Origin: Sulfuritalea sp.
GTDB lineage: Bacteria > Pseudomonadota > Gammaproteobacteria > Burkholderiales > Rhodocyclaceae
NCBI RefSeq assembly: GCF_017302275.1
Contig: NZ_JAFLDR010000003.1
Location: 104,913-168,912 of the forward strand
DNA length: 64,000 bases
Direction of reading: 5' to 3'
Translations under genes and position numbers: made by a program
Notes under the pieces: model-generated
Told to the model about the DNA's origin: nothing
The model's database searches: none
What the model saw: only the letters and a program-made list of their open reading frames with translations
In this document: positions 16,852 to 26,288 of the stretch, in pieces
How the letters are laid out: each line of letters opens with the position of its first letter
Position numbering within the stretch: the first letter of the stretch is position 1

Positions 16852-19761
16852 TTATTGAGTGTCGGCATCCCCGAGGCTGGTGAGTCGCTGATACAGCGCG
16901 AACAGGAACGCAACGCGCTCGCGGTCACCGCCCCACTTTCCCTTGAAACCCAGTCCCTTTGCATCGGCGGAGTAGGCAGCATCGACGGCACGGTCGAGAG
17001 CCTGATGGGCCTTCACCAGCGCCGGGGGCATCAGGTCGGGATCGTAGAGCGTTGCCAGCGTCGTCGCTGCATCACGCTTGAATTCGGCCGCGCGGGCATC
17101 GAGCACGGCTTGCGCGGCGGCTTCGAGATCGGTGGATTGTTTTTCCGTTGCCGCGGTGGGCCAAGAGAAGTTGTTATAGACGATCTGGGCGGAGTACTGG
17201 TAGTCGCTCTTCATCCGACCACAAACCGCTCGCATCCACGCCATGTGCATTGTCGAAGACAAAACACCGAAATGCCAAAGCGTGGCATCAGGCATGACGA
17301 GAGCACTGCCGCTGGCAACCACACCCGGCGACAGAATGCCGAGCGGCATGTACGTGCGGCGTTCCGACGACACCTTGGGGATCAGCAGGTATGACCGGGT
17401 GGGTTGTCGAATTTCGCCAAAGAGTGAGGGTGTCGCCGCCAGATTGCGTGTCGCCGGACGTCCGCTACCCAAGCGGAATTCGCGCACCCGCTTCACTCGC
17501 TCGGCGATGAAACGAATCGCGCCAATATCCGTGGCCGGTGCATCCGCAAGCCAAAGGCAATACCGGCGCATGTCGTTAAGGAACTCATCCCCGCCCATCA
17601 GCGGACGAACGTAGCGTTCTGCCTGAGGTGCCTCCGCAAGCAGTTCGTTCCGTTCGTCGGGCGACAGAATCAAATGGCCGTCGTCAATGGCCATGCTGCC
17701 GTAGTTGATGCCTCGAACGGCCGAAACCGGCGAAGTGCGCTTGCTGATGACGATTTCCGTCGCGTCCACGAGATAGGGGTTAATGCACGTCACTTTGACT
17801 TCGTGCGGCGGGCCGTCCACGGTGTCGTATTCGAAAAGTCGGCGCTGGCGGGACGGCGAAGTACCGAAGCCGACAATCACGCAATGCACCGCGGCCTTGC
17901 CCGGCGCCTCGTTCATCCACTGGAATGTGCGATGCGCGAACTGAATGTGCAGCCCCTGATTCAGCAGCCAGCCCCAGAGCACGCCGACCTGTTCGCCCTG
18001 GGTGATGCTGTTGGTCGAGACGAAGGCGCAGCGCACTGCCCGGCGCGACTTGACCTCGACCTCGGCGGCATCGAGAAACATGTCGTGCATGACCTTTTCG
18101 CCTTTGCCGAAACGCACGTCCTTGAACTTCTTCTTTCCCGGAGCGGCGCGTTCGATGATCTGGCTAAACGGGTTGATGTCGGCCGTGAGATAGCGCGCTG
18201 CCTTGACATACCAGCCGGCGACGAAGTCCAGCACGCCTGCGCCGTGAATACCTGTCGTAACCCCTTCCAAGTCAGCCTTCTGTTCCAGCGTTCGCTCTTT
18301 CTTTCCCACGAAGGGCGGATTGCCGAGGATGTAATTGAGCCGCGTCGGCGGCACGAAGCTGGCCCAATCGAGTTGCAAGGCATTGCCGTGGCGGATGTGC
18401 GCGCTCTTCACCAGCGGAATGCGCAGAATGGGTTCGCCGAAGACTTCGCTGGCCTCGATGTTCATCTGGTGGTCGGTGAGCCACATGGCGACCTGGGCGA
18501 CCTGCGCCGGAAATTCCTCGATTTCGATGCCGTAGAACTGGTCGACGTCGACCGTGATGGCCTGGAAGACGTTGCCCCAGCGCTGGCCCAGCTTTTCGGC
18601 GGCGCGCAGCACTTCGATTTCGAGGCGGCGCAGTTCGCGGTAGCTGATGACGAGAAAATTGCCGCAGCCGCAGGCGGGGTCAAGAAACGCGAGTCGCGAA
18701 AGCTTTTTTTGGAATTCGAACAACTGATTCTTGTTGGTCTTGACCCGTTCAAACTCGATCCACAGTTCATCGAGAAACAGCGGACCGATCAATTTGAGGA
18801 TGTTGGCTTCGGAGGTGTAGTGCGCGCCGAGCTGGCGGCGGCGATCGCGCGCGTCGAGTTCGATCACGGCCTGGAACATGGCGCCGAAAATGGCCGGCGA
18901 GATCGCGCCCCAGTTCATTGAGCAGAGATCGGTGAGCAGGCCACGCATTTCCCGATTGAAGACGGGCGGATCGAGGCGCTCTTCGAACAGGCGACCGTTC
19001 ACATAGGGGAATGCGGTGAAGATATCGGGCAGGGATTTCTGGCGCTTCTCGTATGGCGTGTTGAGCACGACGAACAGGCGGTGCAGTTCGTCGCCGAGGT
19101 CGGAACCATCCTCGGCAGTGTGGTTTTCGATCAGATCCTGCAGCGCGTCCTTGGGCTGGAAGATGCCCGTGTCGTCAGCGAACAGGCAAAACAGCAGGCG
19201 CACCAGAAAGACTTCGAGTACGTGCCCCTCGTAACCGTCGCGCTTGAGCAGGTCGTGCAGATCGCCCATCTTCTGCACCGCTTCGACGTTGATCGGGTCC
19301 TGCTCGCGAACCTTTTGGCGGCGATAGCCGGCGATGAAACCGAAGAGGTGGATCTTGCGCGGGAATTCCTTGAGCGTCAGTTCATGGCGGGTGTGGTCTT
19401 CCAAGTCGTAAAGCACGAAGCGCGCAAAATCGGACACCACGACATAGCGCGGCAATTCCTTGTCGTTCAGTCCTTCAAAGTAGTCCGCCGCCTGCTGAAA
19501 GGCGGCATCGAGGTCGGCGCCCGCGCTCTTGTGTTCGGCCAGAAGCAAGCCCGGCCAGAATACGTCGATGCGCCCCAAGCCGGCATGCTTAAGGCGCGAA
19601 ACCGTTTTTTCATAGACGGCCACGCGGCGACGCTGCACTCCAAACACGGCGAAGAACTCGTTCCAAAAGGTTTGCGCCTCGGCCCGTTCGGAGGTGGCGT
19701 CCGCCCAATCCTTGGCGAAACGTTGTGCGTTGGCGCGTATGTCGGACCAGAGCAGCGGCAT
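16852..19761 (-). CDS. MmeI-like type II restriction-methylation enzyme (single polypeptide)
   Basis: 969 residues, near the MmeI length of 919. The N-terminal nuclease has D66 and E76-H-K78, the D-x9-ExK pattern of the MmeI endonuclease. After an alpha-helical spacer (about 165-300) comes a gamma-class N6-adenine methyltransferase: SAM motif DPACGCGNF at 361-369 and catalytic NPPF at 481-484. A target-recognition region follows (about 620-830) and a C-terminal helical domain. Such enzymes methylate one strand of their site and cut about 20 bases away; one protein does both. The recognition site depends on the TRD and cannot be read here. The gene is minus strand, opposite to priA's neighbours in base composition, and may have been acquired with the adjacent toxin-antitoxin pair. 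Confidence 0.88.
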   Translation of the reverse strand: MPLLWSDIRANAQRFAKDWADATSERAEAQTFWNEFFAVFGVQRRRVAVYEKTVSRLKHAGLGRIDVFWPGLLLAEHKSAGADLDAAFQQAADYFEGLNDKELPRYVVVSDFARFVLYDLEDHTRHELTLKEFPRKIHLFGFIAGYRRQKVREQDPINVEAVQKMGDLHDLLKRDGYEGHVLEVFLVRLLFCLFADDTGIFQPKDALQDLIENHTAEDGSDLGDELHRLFVVLNTPYEKRQKSLPDIFTAFPYVNGRLFEERLDPPVFNREMRGLLTDLCSMNWGAISPAIFGAMFQAVIELDARDRRRQLGAHYTSEANILKLIGPLFLDELWIEFERVKTNKNQLFEFQKKLSRLAFLDPACGCGNFLVISYRELRRLEIEVLRAAEKLGQRWGNVFQAITVDVDQFYGIEIEEFPAQVAQVAMWLTDHQMNIEASEVFGEPILRIPLVKSAHIRHGNALQLDWASFVPPTRLNYILGNPPFVGKKERTLEQKADLEGVTTGIHGAGVLDFVAGWYVKAARYLTADINPFSQIIERAAPGKKKFKDVRFGKGEKVMHDMFLDAAEVEVKSRRAVRCAFVSTNSITQGEQVGVLWGWLLNQGLHIQFAHRTFQWMNEAPGKAAVHCVIVGFGTSPSRQRRLFEYDTVDGPPHEVKVTCINPYLVDATEIVISKRTSPVSAVRGINYGSMAIDDGHLILSPDERNELLAEAPQAERYVRPLMGGDEFLNDMRRYCLWLADAPATDIGAIRFIAERVKRVREFRLGSGRPATRNLAATPSLFGEIRQPTRSYLLIPKVSSERRTYMPLGILSPGVVASGSALVMPDATLWHFGVLSSTMHMAWMRAVCGRMKSDYQYSAQIVYNNFSWPTAATEKQSTDLEAAAQAVLDARAAEFKRDAATTLATLYDPDLMPPALVKAHQALDRAVDAAYSADAKGLGFKGKWGGDRERVAFLFALYQRLTSLGDADTQ

Positions 19762-19804
19762 GATGGGGCGGCGTGGCTATGAAGGTCGCATCATAGCCGA
19801 GAGT

Positions 19805-21829
19805 TCAGAACTCCAGCGGGTCGACATCCAGGTGCCAGCGCAGGCCGGCAGGCATCTTCAGGGCGTAGAGCTTTTCCATCCAGGCGGCGAGGAAGGCCTG
19901 CAGCGCCGGGCGGCTCGTCGATTCGACCAGCAGTTGCCCGCGTTCCAGCGTCATCAGGCGCTGCATGCGCATCGGTACCGGATCGTAGAGCGTGATTCCG
20001 TTGGCGAACCCGGCGGCAGCGTCGCGCGCGGCGGCAAGAAAGGCCAGCGCCTGTTCCATGGCACGCGCCTCTGCGCGCAGCATGGCCTGGAAGCTGAAGG
20101 GCGGAAAGCCGGCGATGCGGCGCTCCTCGAGCTGGTTGCGGGCGAAACGGTCGTAGTCGTGGTCGATCAGTGCCTGGTACAGCGGATGATCGGGATACTC
20201 GGTCTGGATCAGCACTTCGCCGGGCAACGCGGCGCGCCCGCTGCGGCCGCCGACCTGCATCATCTGCGCAAACAGCCGTTCCGGCGCGCGGAAGTCGGCA
20301 GCAAACAGGGCGGCATCGGCGCCGACTGCGCCGACCAGGGTGAGCATCGGGAAATCATGGCCCTTGGCCAGCATCTGGGTGCCGACCAGGATGTCGGCGC
20401 CACCGGCATGTATGGTCGCCAGCAGCGCCTGCCATTTCTTCGGCGTGCTCGCCGAGTCGCGGTCGATGCGCAGCACGCGGGCCTCCGGAAAGCGCTCGGC
20501 GAGCATGGCTTCGAGGCGCTGCGTGCCGCGCCCGAAGGCCATCAGGTCGACGTTGCCGCAATCGGGGCAGGCGCGCGGCACGCGCGCCTCGAAGCCGCAG
20601 TGGTGGCAGCGCAGCCGCTGGTCGGCCAGATGCAGCACGAGGTTTGCCGCGCAGCGCTGGCAGCGCGAGACCCAGCCGCAGGGCGGGCAGGCCATCACCG
20701 GCGCATAGCCGCGCCGGTTGAGGAAGACCAGGCTTTGCTCGCCGCGCTCAAGACGCTTTTGCAGGCCGCCGAGCAGCGCGGCGGAAAGACCTTCCTGCAA
20801 CTTCTCGCGCCGGGTATCGACGATGCGCACCAGCGGCATCGATTCGGCCACGGCGCGCTCGGGCAATTCCAGCATGACATAGCGCCCCGTGCCGGCATGA
20901 TGGAAGGTTTCCAGCGACGGGGTCGCCGAACCGAGGACCATGGGGATGTCCAGTTGGTGGGCGCGCCAGATCGCGACATCGCGCGCCGAATAGCGCAGGC
21001 CTTCCTGCTGCTTGAACGAGGCATCGTGTTCCTCGTCGACCACGATCAGGCGCAGGCGTGGCATCGGCATGAAAATCGAAAGCCGGGTACCGAGCACGAT
21101 GTCGGCCCGCCCGCCGAGCGCATCGAGAAAGCCGCGCGCGCGCGCCGCATCGGCCATGCCGCTGTTGGCGCAGACTACGTGCGCGGTCGGAAAACGCGCG
21201 GCGACGCGGCCTTCGAGTTGCGGCGTCAGCGCGATCTCGGGCACCAGCATCAGGGCCTGGCCACCACGCCGCAGTACCGCGTCGATGGCGCGCAGGTACA
21301 CCTCTGTCTTGCCGCTGCCGGTGACGCCGTGGAGCAGGAAGCAGGTGAACCCGCGGGCTCCGACAATCGCCTCGACGGCCGCCGCCTGCGCGGCCAGCAG
21401 TGGCGGAAGCGCAACTGCGGAAGTTATGTCCCTGGCGCCTGCGCCTGGGACGGTATCCCTTGAGGGCGGCGCCGGCGCCACGGCAGCGACCTTTGGCATG
21501 CGCGGCAGTTTGCCGCGTCGCAACATGGGAGGCAGCGCAAATGAGGTGACTTCACCGAGCGGCGTCTGGTAGTAGCGCGCGCAGAATTCGCAAAGTTCTC
21601 GCCAGTCAGCCGGCAGCGCAGGCATGTCGCGCAGGATGGCGATCACCGTCTTCAGTTTTGCATCGGGCTGTTCGCTCGCCTGCGTCAGCGAAATGATGAC
21701 CCCGATACGCGAAGCCGTGCCGAATGGGACCGTGACCCGCCGCCCGATATCACTTTCGTCAGAGTCCGGCGCAAGGTAGTCGAACAGCTTTGGCAGGGGC
21801 AGATCGAGGGCGACTCGAACGATGTTCAT
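19805..21829 (-). CDS. priA: Primosomal protein N' (replication restart helicase)
   Basis: 674 residues. The N-terminal PriA DNA-binding region begins VRVALDLPLPKLFDYLAP. Helicase motifs are clear: Walker A GVTGSGKTEVY, DEEH in VVDEEHDASFKQ, motif III GSATPS, and the zinc cluster CPPCGWVSRCQRC followed by CHHCGF and CPDCGN. C-terminal motifs V/VI read GTQMLAKGHDFP and QVGGRSGRA. PriA reloads replisomes at stalled forks. The usual length is 700-730 residues, so this one is slightly short. A DnaA-box cluster lies just upstream of its start, an uncommon promoter context. Confidence 0.97.
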   Translation of the reverse strand: MNIVRVALDLPLPKLFDYLAPDSDESDIGRRVTVPFGTASRIGVIISLTQASEQPDAKLKTVIAILRDMPALPADWRELCEFCARYYQTPLGEVTSFALPPMLRRGKLPRMPKVAAVAPAPPSRDTVPGAGARDITSAVALPPLLAAQAAAVEAIVGARGFTCFLLHGVTGSGKTEVYLRAIDAVLRRGGQALMLVPEIALTPQLEGRVAARFPTAHVVCANSGMADAARARGFLDALGGRADIVLGTRLSIFMPMPRLRLIVVDEEHDASFKQQEGLRYSARDVAIWRAHQLDIPMVLGSATPSLETFHHAGTGRYVMLELPERAVAESMPLVRIVDTRREKLQEGLSAALLGGLQKRLERGEQSLVFLNRRGYAPVMACPPCGWVSRCQRCAANLVLHLADQRLRCHHCGFEARVPRACPDCGNVDLMAFGRGTQRLEAMLAERFPEARVLRIDRDSASTPKKWQALLATIHAGGADILVGTQMLAKGHDFPMLTLVGAVGADAALFAADFRAPERLFAQMMQVGGRSGRAALPGEVLIQTEYPDHPLYQALIDHDYDRFARNQLEERRIAGFPPFSFQAMLRAEARAMEQALAFLAAARDAAAGFANGITLYDPVPMRMQRLMTLERGQLLVESTSRPALQAFLAAWMEKLYALKMPAGLRWHLDVDPLEF

Positions 21830-21911
21830 GCCGGTTCAGTTGCTTGCCCGTCAATGCTCGACAAAGCATCGAAACTCGCCTTCAACACCTTGCTGCAAAA
21901 GGCAAAAGTCC

Positions 21912-22110
21912 TTACCCACAAAATCTGTGGATAACTTTGTGAATAAGGGTCGCACGGAAGCCCTAAGTAGCCGTGCGGCAAGGCGATTGTCACCTCTGTG
22001 CAATATTTGAACAATTTTATATCGTTCAAAAACAACAGGTTGAACATAAGCACTGGAATGTCCCCGGAATTCTGCGGCAACTACGGGGCATTGCGGATTT
22101 CTGTGAATAA
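21912..22110. promoter_or_regulatory. DnaA-box cluster in the priA-hemE gap
   Basis: The 384-base gap 21830-22213 holds a perfect DnaA box (TGTGGATAA, complement of TTATCCACA, at 21926-21934), two TGTGAATAA boxes (21938-21946 and 22102-22110) and a one-mismatch TTACCCACA (21912-21920). Three boxes are within 35 bases. Between them, about 21995-22050, is the most AT-rich stretch of the gap. DnaA control of priA, a DnaA titration site, or part of an origin are all possible. Confidence 0.65.
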
Positions 22111-22213
22111 GTCAATGCCTGAAGCACTTTTGTACCCACTTCGGCAAGCCTTGTCCGGTGGCCCTTTTCGCGGGGTCAGGCGGCCAAAACCGCGCCGCCC
22201 TTGGCTTCCCAAA

Positions 22214-23320
22214 TCAGCCCCGCGCGGAACCGCGCCGGCTGTGACTGTGCACGGTGTCAACCAGAATCTTCACGCTGTCGGGCGGCGTGAATTGTGAAAT
22301 TCCGTGGCCGAGGTTGAAGACATGCCCACCCGCTTTTCGGGCATCGGCCGGGTCCGCGGCATAGCTGTCGAGAACGCGCCTAGCCTCGGCGGCCACCTTG
22401 TCCGGCGCGGCGAACAATGCCATGGGATCGAGGTTGCCTTGCAGCGCAACACGGTTGCCGACCCGGCGCCGCGCTTCGCCCAGGTCGCTGGTCCAGTCGA
22501 GGCCGACGGCATCGCAGCCGATGTCGGCGATGGCCTCGATCCACTGCCCGCCGCCCTTGGTAAACACGATGCAGGGCACGCGCTCGCCGTCATGGCTGCG
22601 CTTGAGGCCGGCGACGATGCGCCGCATGTAGTCGAGGGAAAACACCCTGTAGGCCGCGTGCGAAAGTGCCCCGCCCCAGGAATCGAAAATCATCACGGCC
22701 TGCGCGCCCGATTCGATCTGGGCATTGAGGTAGTCCGTCACCGCCCGTGCAGTCACTGCCAGGATGTGGTGCATCAGGTCCGGCCGATCATAGAGCATGC
22801 TCTTCACCGCACGGTAATCGGTGGCCGCGCCGGAGCCGCCCTCGACCATGTAGCAGGCCAGGGTCCAGGGGCTGCCGGAGAATCCGATCAGGGGCACGGA
22901 ACCGTGCAAGGCGCGGCGGATCTCCGCCACGGCGTCCATCACGTAGCGCAAATGTACGTTGGGATCGGGCGCGGTCAGGTCGCGGATCGCCCATTCCTCG
23001 CGCAGCGGCCTCTCGAACTTCGGCCCTTCGCCCTCGGCGAAGTAGAGGCCGAGGCCCATCGCATCGGGCACGGTGAGGATGTCGGAAAACAGGATCGCCG
23101 CGTCAAGCTCGAAACGCGCCAGCGGCTGCAAGGTGACTTCGCAGGCCAGTTGCGGGTTCTTGCACAATTGCAGGAAGCTGCCGGCACGACGCCGCGTTTC
23201 GTTATATTCGGGTAGGTAGCGCCCGGCCTGGCGCATCAGCCAGACCGGCGTGTATTCGACGGGCTCGCGCAGCAACGCACGCAGAAAAGTGTCGTTCTTG
23301 GGGCGGGCGTTGGGCGACAT
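22214..23320 (-). CDS. hemE: Uroporphyrinogen decarboxylase
   Basis: 368 residues from the ATG at 23318-23320. Signatures are [14 protein letters not shown] near residue 25, the second substrate-binding stretch [13 protein letters not shown], and DSWGGALSH. The enzyme removes four acetate carboxyls from uroporphyrinogen III to make coproporphyrinogen III in haem synthesis. E. coli HemE has 354 residues; the extra length is a short basic C-terminal tail ([10 protein letters not shown]). It is flanked by trkH on one side and the DnaA-box region on the other. Confidence 0.97.
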   Translation of the reverse strand: MSPNARPKNDTFLRALLREPVEYTPVWLMRQAGRYLPEYNETRRRAGSFLQLCKNPQLACEVTLQPLARFELDAAILFSDILTVPDAMGLGLYFAEGEGPKFERPLREEWAIRDLTAPDPNVHLRYVMDAVAEIRRALHGSVPLIGFSGSPWTLACYMVEGGSGAATDYRAVKSMLYDRPDLMHHILAVTARAVTDYLNAQIESGAQAVMIFDSWGGALSHAAYRVFSLDYMRRIVAGLKRSHDGERVPCIVFTKGGGQWIEAIADIGCDAVGLDWTSDLGEARRRVGNRVALQGNLDPMALFAAPDKVAAEARRVLDSYAADPADARKAGGHVFNLGHGISQFTPPDSVKILVDTVHSHSRRGSARG

Positions 23321-23357
23321 GGCGACTATCCGGCAGGGCGAAAGCCGAATTATCGCA

Positions 23358-24812
23358 CTAGCGACGCCAGAAGGCCGGCGCCAGCACCACCAGCAGGGTG
23401 AAGATCTCCAGCCGGCCGAGCAGCATGGCAAAGCTGCAGACCCAGGTCTGGAAGTCGGTCAGTACCTCGAAGGTCGTCGTGGGCCCGACCTGGTTCAGGC
23501 CCGGGCCGGTGTTGTTCACCGTGGCCACCACGGCGGTGAACGCGGTCAGGATGTCGAGCCCCGACAAGGTCATCAGCAGGGTCAGCGAAACGAGGATGCA
23601 CATGTAGGCGAAGCCGAAGGCCAGCACTGCGGTGAGGATGTCCTGCGGCACCGCTCCGCCACCGACGCGCACCGGCCACACGGCTCTTGGATGCATCGCG
23701 CGTAGCAGTTCGCGATACACCTGCTTGTAAAGGATGATGGCGCGCATCATCTTGATGCCGCCGCCGGTGGAACCGGCGCTGGTGGCAAAGCTGCACAGGA
23801 ACAGCATCCACAGCGGGGCAAAAATCGGCCAGGTGTTGTAGTCGACACTGGCGAAACCCGTGGTAGTGGCGATCGACACCACGTTGAACAACGCATGGCG
23901 CAGCGCCGTGGAAAATTCGGGGTAGACACCCTGCCAGTGCAGATAGACGGCGATCCCCAGCACGCTGGCCAGCGTCACGCCGAGAAAGTAGCGCGCCTCC
24001 GGATCGTTGGCATAGGGCAGCAGGCTGCGGCCGCGCGCGGCAAGGAATAGTGTCGCGAAATTCATGCCGGCGATCAGCATGAAGACCACCGTGATGCCCT
24101 CGATCAGCGGCGAATTCCAGTGGCCGAAGCTGGCGTCATGACTGGAAAAGCCACCGAGGCCCATGGTGGTGAAGGAGTGCATCACGGCGTCGAACCAGCT
24201 CATGCCGGCCCAGCGGAAGGCCAGGATGCAAAGCAGGGTCACGACGCCATACACCACCCACAGGCCCTTGGCAGTCTCCGCCATGCGCGGCGTCAGGTTG
24301 GAGTCCTTCATCGGCCCCGGCGTCTCTGCCTTGAACATCTGCCGGCCGCCGATGCCGAGCAGCGGCAGTACCGCCACGGCGAGCACGATCAGGCCCATGC
24401 CGCCCAGCCAGACCAGCATGCCGCGCCAGAGGTTGATCGAGGGCGGCAGCGTGTCCAGCCCAGAGATCACCGTCGCCCCGGTGGTGGTCAGTCCGGACAT
24501 GGCCTCGAAGTAGGCGTCGGTGAAGGTCAAGTGCAGTTGCAGGATCAAGGGCAGGCAGGCGAACACCGGCAGCAGGGTCCAGATCACCACCACCAGCAGG
24601 AAGCCGTCGCGCACCTTGAGGTCTTCCTTGTGCCGGCGCGCCGACCACCACAGTCCGATGCCGACGGCGAAGCTCAGCAGCGCCGCCTCGTCGTAGGCAG
24701 TCTCGGCGCCGTCTTGCACGAAATGCGAGAACAGCAGGGGAACCAGCATGGTCAGCGAGAAGCAGGCCAGCAGCACGCCGAAGACGCGGATTACCGGGTA
24801 GTACGGAGACAT
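23358..24812 (-). CDS. trkH: Potassium uptake membrane protein TrkH (copy 1)
   Basis: 484 residues with about ten hydrophobic segments. Four pore-loop regions with the Trk/Ktr selectivity glycines are visible, including [10 protein letters not shown] near residue 110, [14 protein letters not shown] near 218, [14 protein letters not shown] near 315 and [14 protein letters not shown] near 432. It imports K+ (with H+) and is gated by TrkA. It lies 4 bases downstream of a second trkH of the same length, and the two proteins are close paralogues. Both end [10 protein letters not shown](A/T)PAFWRR. A tandem pair beside one trkA is not the usual arrangement. Confidence 0.94.
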   Translation of the reverse strand: MSPYYPVIRVFGVLLACFSLTMLVPLLFSHFVQDGAETAYDEAALLSFAVGIGLWWSARRHKEDLKVRDGFLLVVVIWTLLPVFACLPLILQLHLTFTDAYFEAMSGLTTTGATVISGLDTLPPSINLWRGMLVWLGGMGLIVLAVAVLPLLGIGGRQMFKAETPGPMKDSNLTPRMAETAKGLWVVYGVVTLLCILAFRWAGMSWFDAVMHSFTTMGLGGFSSHDASFGHWNSPLIEGITVVFMLIAGMNFATLFLAARGRSLLPYANDPEARYFLGVTLASVLGIAVYLHWQGVYPEFSTALRHALFNVVSIATTTGFASVDYNTWPIFAPLWMLFLCSFATSAGSTGGGIKMMRAIILYKQVYRELLRAMHPRAVWPVRVGGGAVPQDILTAVLAFGFAYMCILVSLTLLMTLSGLDILTAFTAVVATVNNTGPGLNQVGPTTTFEVLTDFQTWVCSFAMLLGRLEIFTLLVVLAPAFWRR

Positions 24813-24816
24813 CGCC

Positions 24817-26271
24817 TCAGCGCCGCCAGAAGGCCGGCGTCAGCACCACCAGCAGGGTGAATATCTCCAGCCGGCCTAACAGCATGGCGAAGCTGCAGAC
24901 CCAGGTCTGGAAATCGCTCAGCACGCCGAAGTTGGATGTCGGACCGACCAGGTTAAGCCCCGGACCGGTGTTGTTGATGGTCGCCACCACGGCCGAGAAT
25001 CCGGTCAGGATGTCCAGCCCGCTGGCGGACATCAGCAGCGTCAGGCTGACGATGCTGACCATGTAGATGAAGCCGAAGGCCATCACCGCGGCGATGATCT
25101 GCGGCGTCACCGGTGCGCCGGCGATGCGCGCCGGATAAACCGCGCGCGGGTGCATGGCCAGCACCAGCTCGCGGTAGACCTGCTTGTAGAGGATCATCGC
25201 GCGGATCATCTTGATGCCGCCGCCGGTGGAGCCGGAACAGGCCGCGAAACTGCCGAGGAACAGCATCCAGAGCTGGGCGAACATCGGCCACTGGCCGTAG
25301 TCCGTGGTCGCCAGGCCGAGCGAGGTGGACAGCGAGACGACGTGGAAGGCCACGTAGCGCAGCGCCGTCATGAGGTCGGCAAAGACGTCGAGGTAGATCA
25401 GATAGGCGCTCAGCGCCAGGGTACTGAGCGCCAGCACGCCGAGGAAATAGGGGAGCTCGGGGTCGCGCCGGTAGGGCGCGAAGCTGTGGCCGGCGAAGGC
25501 CATGTAGTGGGTGGCGTAGTTGATGCCGGAGATCAGCGCGAAGCTGATCGCCACCATCTCGATCTCCAGGCTCTCGTAGTGGGCAAGGCTGGCGTCGCGG
25601 GTCGAGAAGCCGCCCAGGCCCATGGTGCTGAAGGCGTGCATCAGCGCATCCCAGCCCCCCATGCCGGCATGCCAATAGGCCAGAGTACAGAGCACGGTGA
25701 ACAGGAAATACACCTTCCACAGACCCTTGGCGGTTTCGGCGATGCGCGGCGTCAGGCCGGATTCCTTCATCGGCCCCGGCGTCTCCGCCTTGAACATCTG
25801 CCGGCCGCCGATGCCCAGCAGAGGCAGGATGGCGACCGCCAGCACCACCACGCCCATGCCGCCGATCCAATGCATGAAGGTGCGCCAGAAATTGATCGAC
25901 AGCGGCATATGATCGAGCCCGGTGAGCACCGTCGCCCCGGTGGCGGTGAGCCCCGACATGGCCTCGAAGTAGGCATCGGTGAAAGAGATGTTCAGTTGCA
26001 GTATCAGCGGCAGCGCCGCGAACACCGGCAGCAGGGTCCAGATCACCACCACCAGCAGGAAGCCGTCGCGCACCTTGAGTTCGCGCTTCTCGCGGCGCGC
26101 GGTGAAATACAGCCCCGCACCCGTCGCCAGCGTCAGCAGGAAGGCCTCGTCGAAGGCGGAATGCGCGCCGTCGCCGAGGTACCACGACAAGCCCATGGGC
26201 ACCGCCAGGCACAGCGCGAAACCCATCAGCAGGGCGCCGAAGACGCGAACCAGGGGATAGAAGCGGTTCAT
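24817..26271 (-). CDS. trkH: Potassium uptake membrane protein TrkH (copy 2)
   Basis: 484 residues, the upstream member of a tandem trkH pair. Pore motifs are SGLTATGATV near residue 110, MGLGGFSTRDASLA near 218, STSLGLATTDYGQW near 315 and [14 protein letters not shown] near 432. The third loop differs from copy 1: where copy 1 keeps TTTGFAS with the phenylalanine-alanine step, this one reads TSLGLAT. Pore-loop changes like this can alter ion selectivity or affinity. It starts 18 bases after the trkA stop, so trkA-trkH-trkH should be one operon. Confidence 0.94.
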   Translation of the reverse strand: MNRFYPLVRVFGALLMGFALCLAVPMGLSWYLGDGAHSAFDEAFLLTLATGAGLYFTARREKRELKVRDGFLLVVVIWTLLPVFAALPLILQLNISFTDAYFEAMSGLTATGATVLTGLDHMPLSINFWRTFMHWIGGMGVVVLAVAILPLLGIGGRQMFKAETPGPMKESGLTPRIAETAKGLWKVYFLFTVLCTLAYWHAGMGGWDALMHAFSTMGLGGFSTRDASLAHYESLEIEMVAISFALISGINYATHYMAFAGHSFAPYRRDPELPYFLGVLALSTLALSAYLIYLDVFADLMTALRYVAFHVVSLSTSLGLATTDYGQWPMFAQLWMLFLGSFAACSGSTGGGIKMIRAMILYKQVYRELVLAMHPRAVYPARIAGAPVTPQIIAAVMAFGFIYMVSIVSLTLLMSASGLDILTGFSAVVATINNTGPGLNLVGPTSNFGVLSDFQTWVCSFAMLLGRLEIFTLLVVLTPAFWRR

Positions 26272-26288
26272 CTCCGGTCAGGCGCGAC

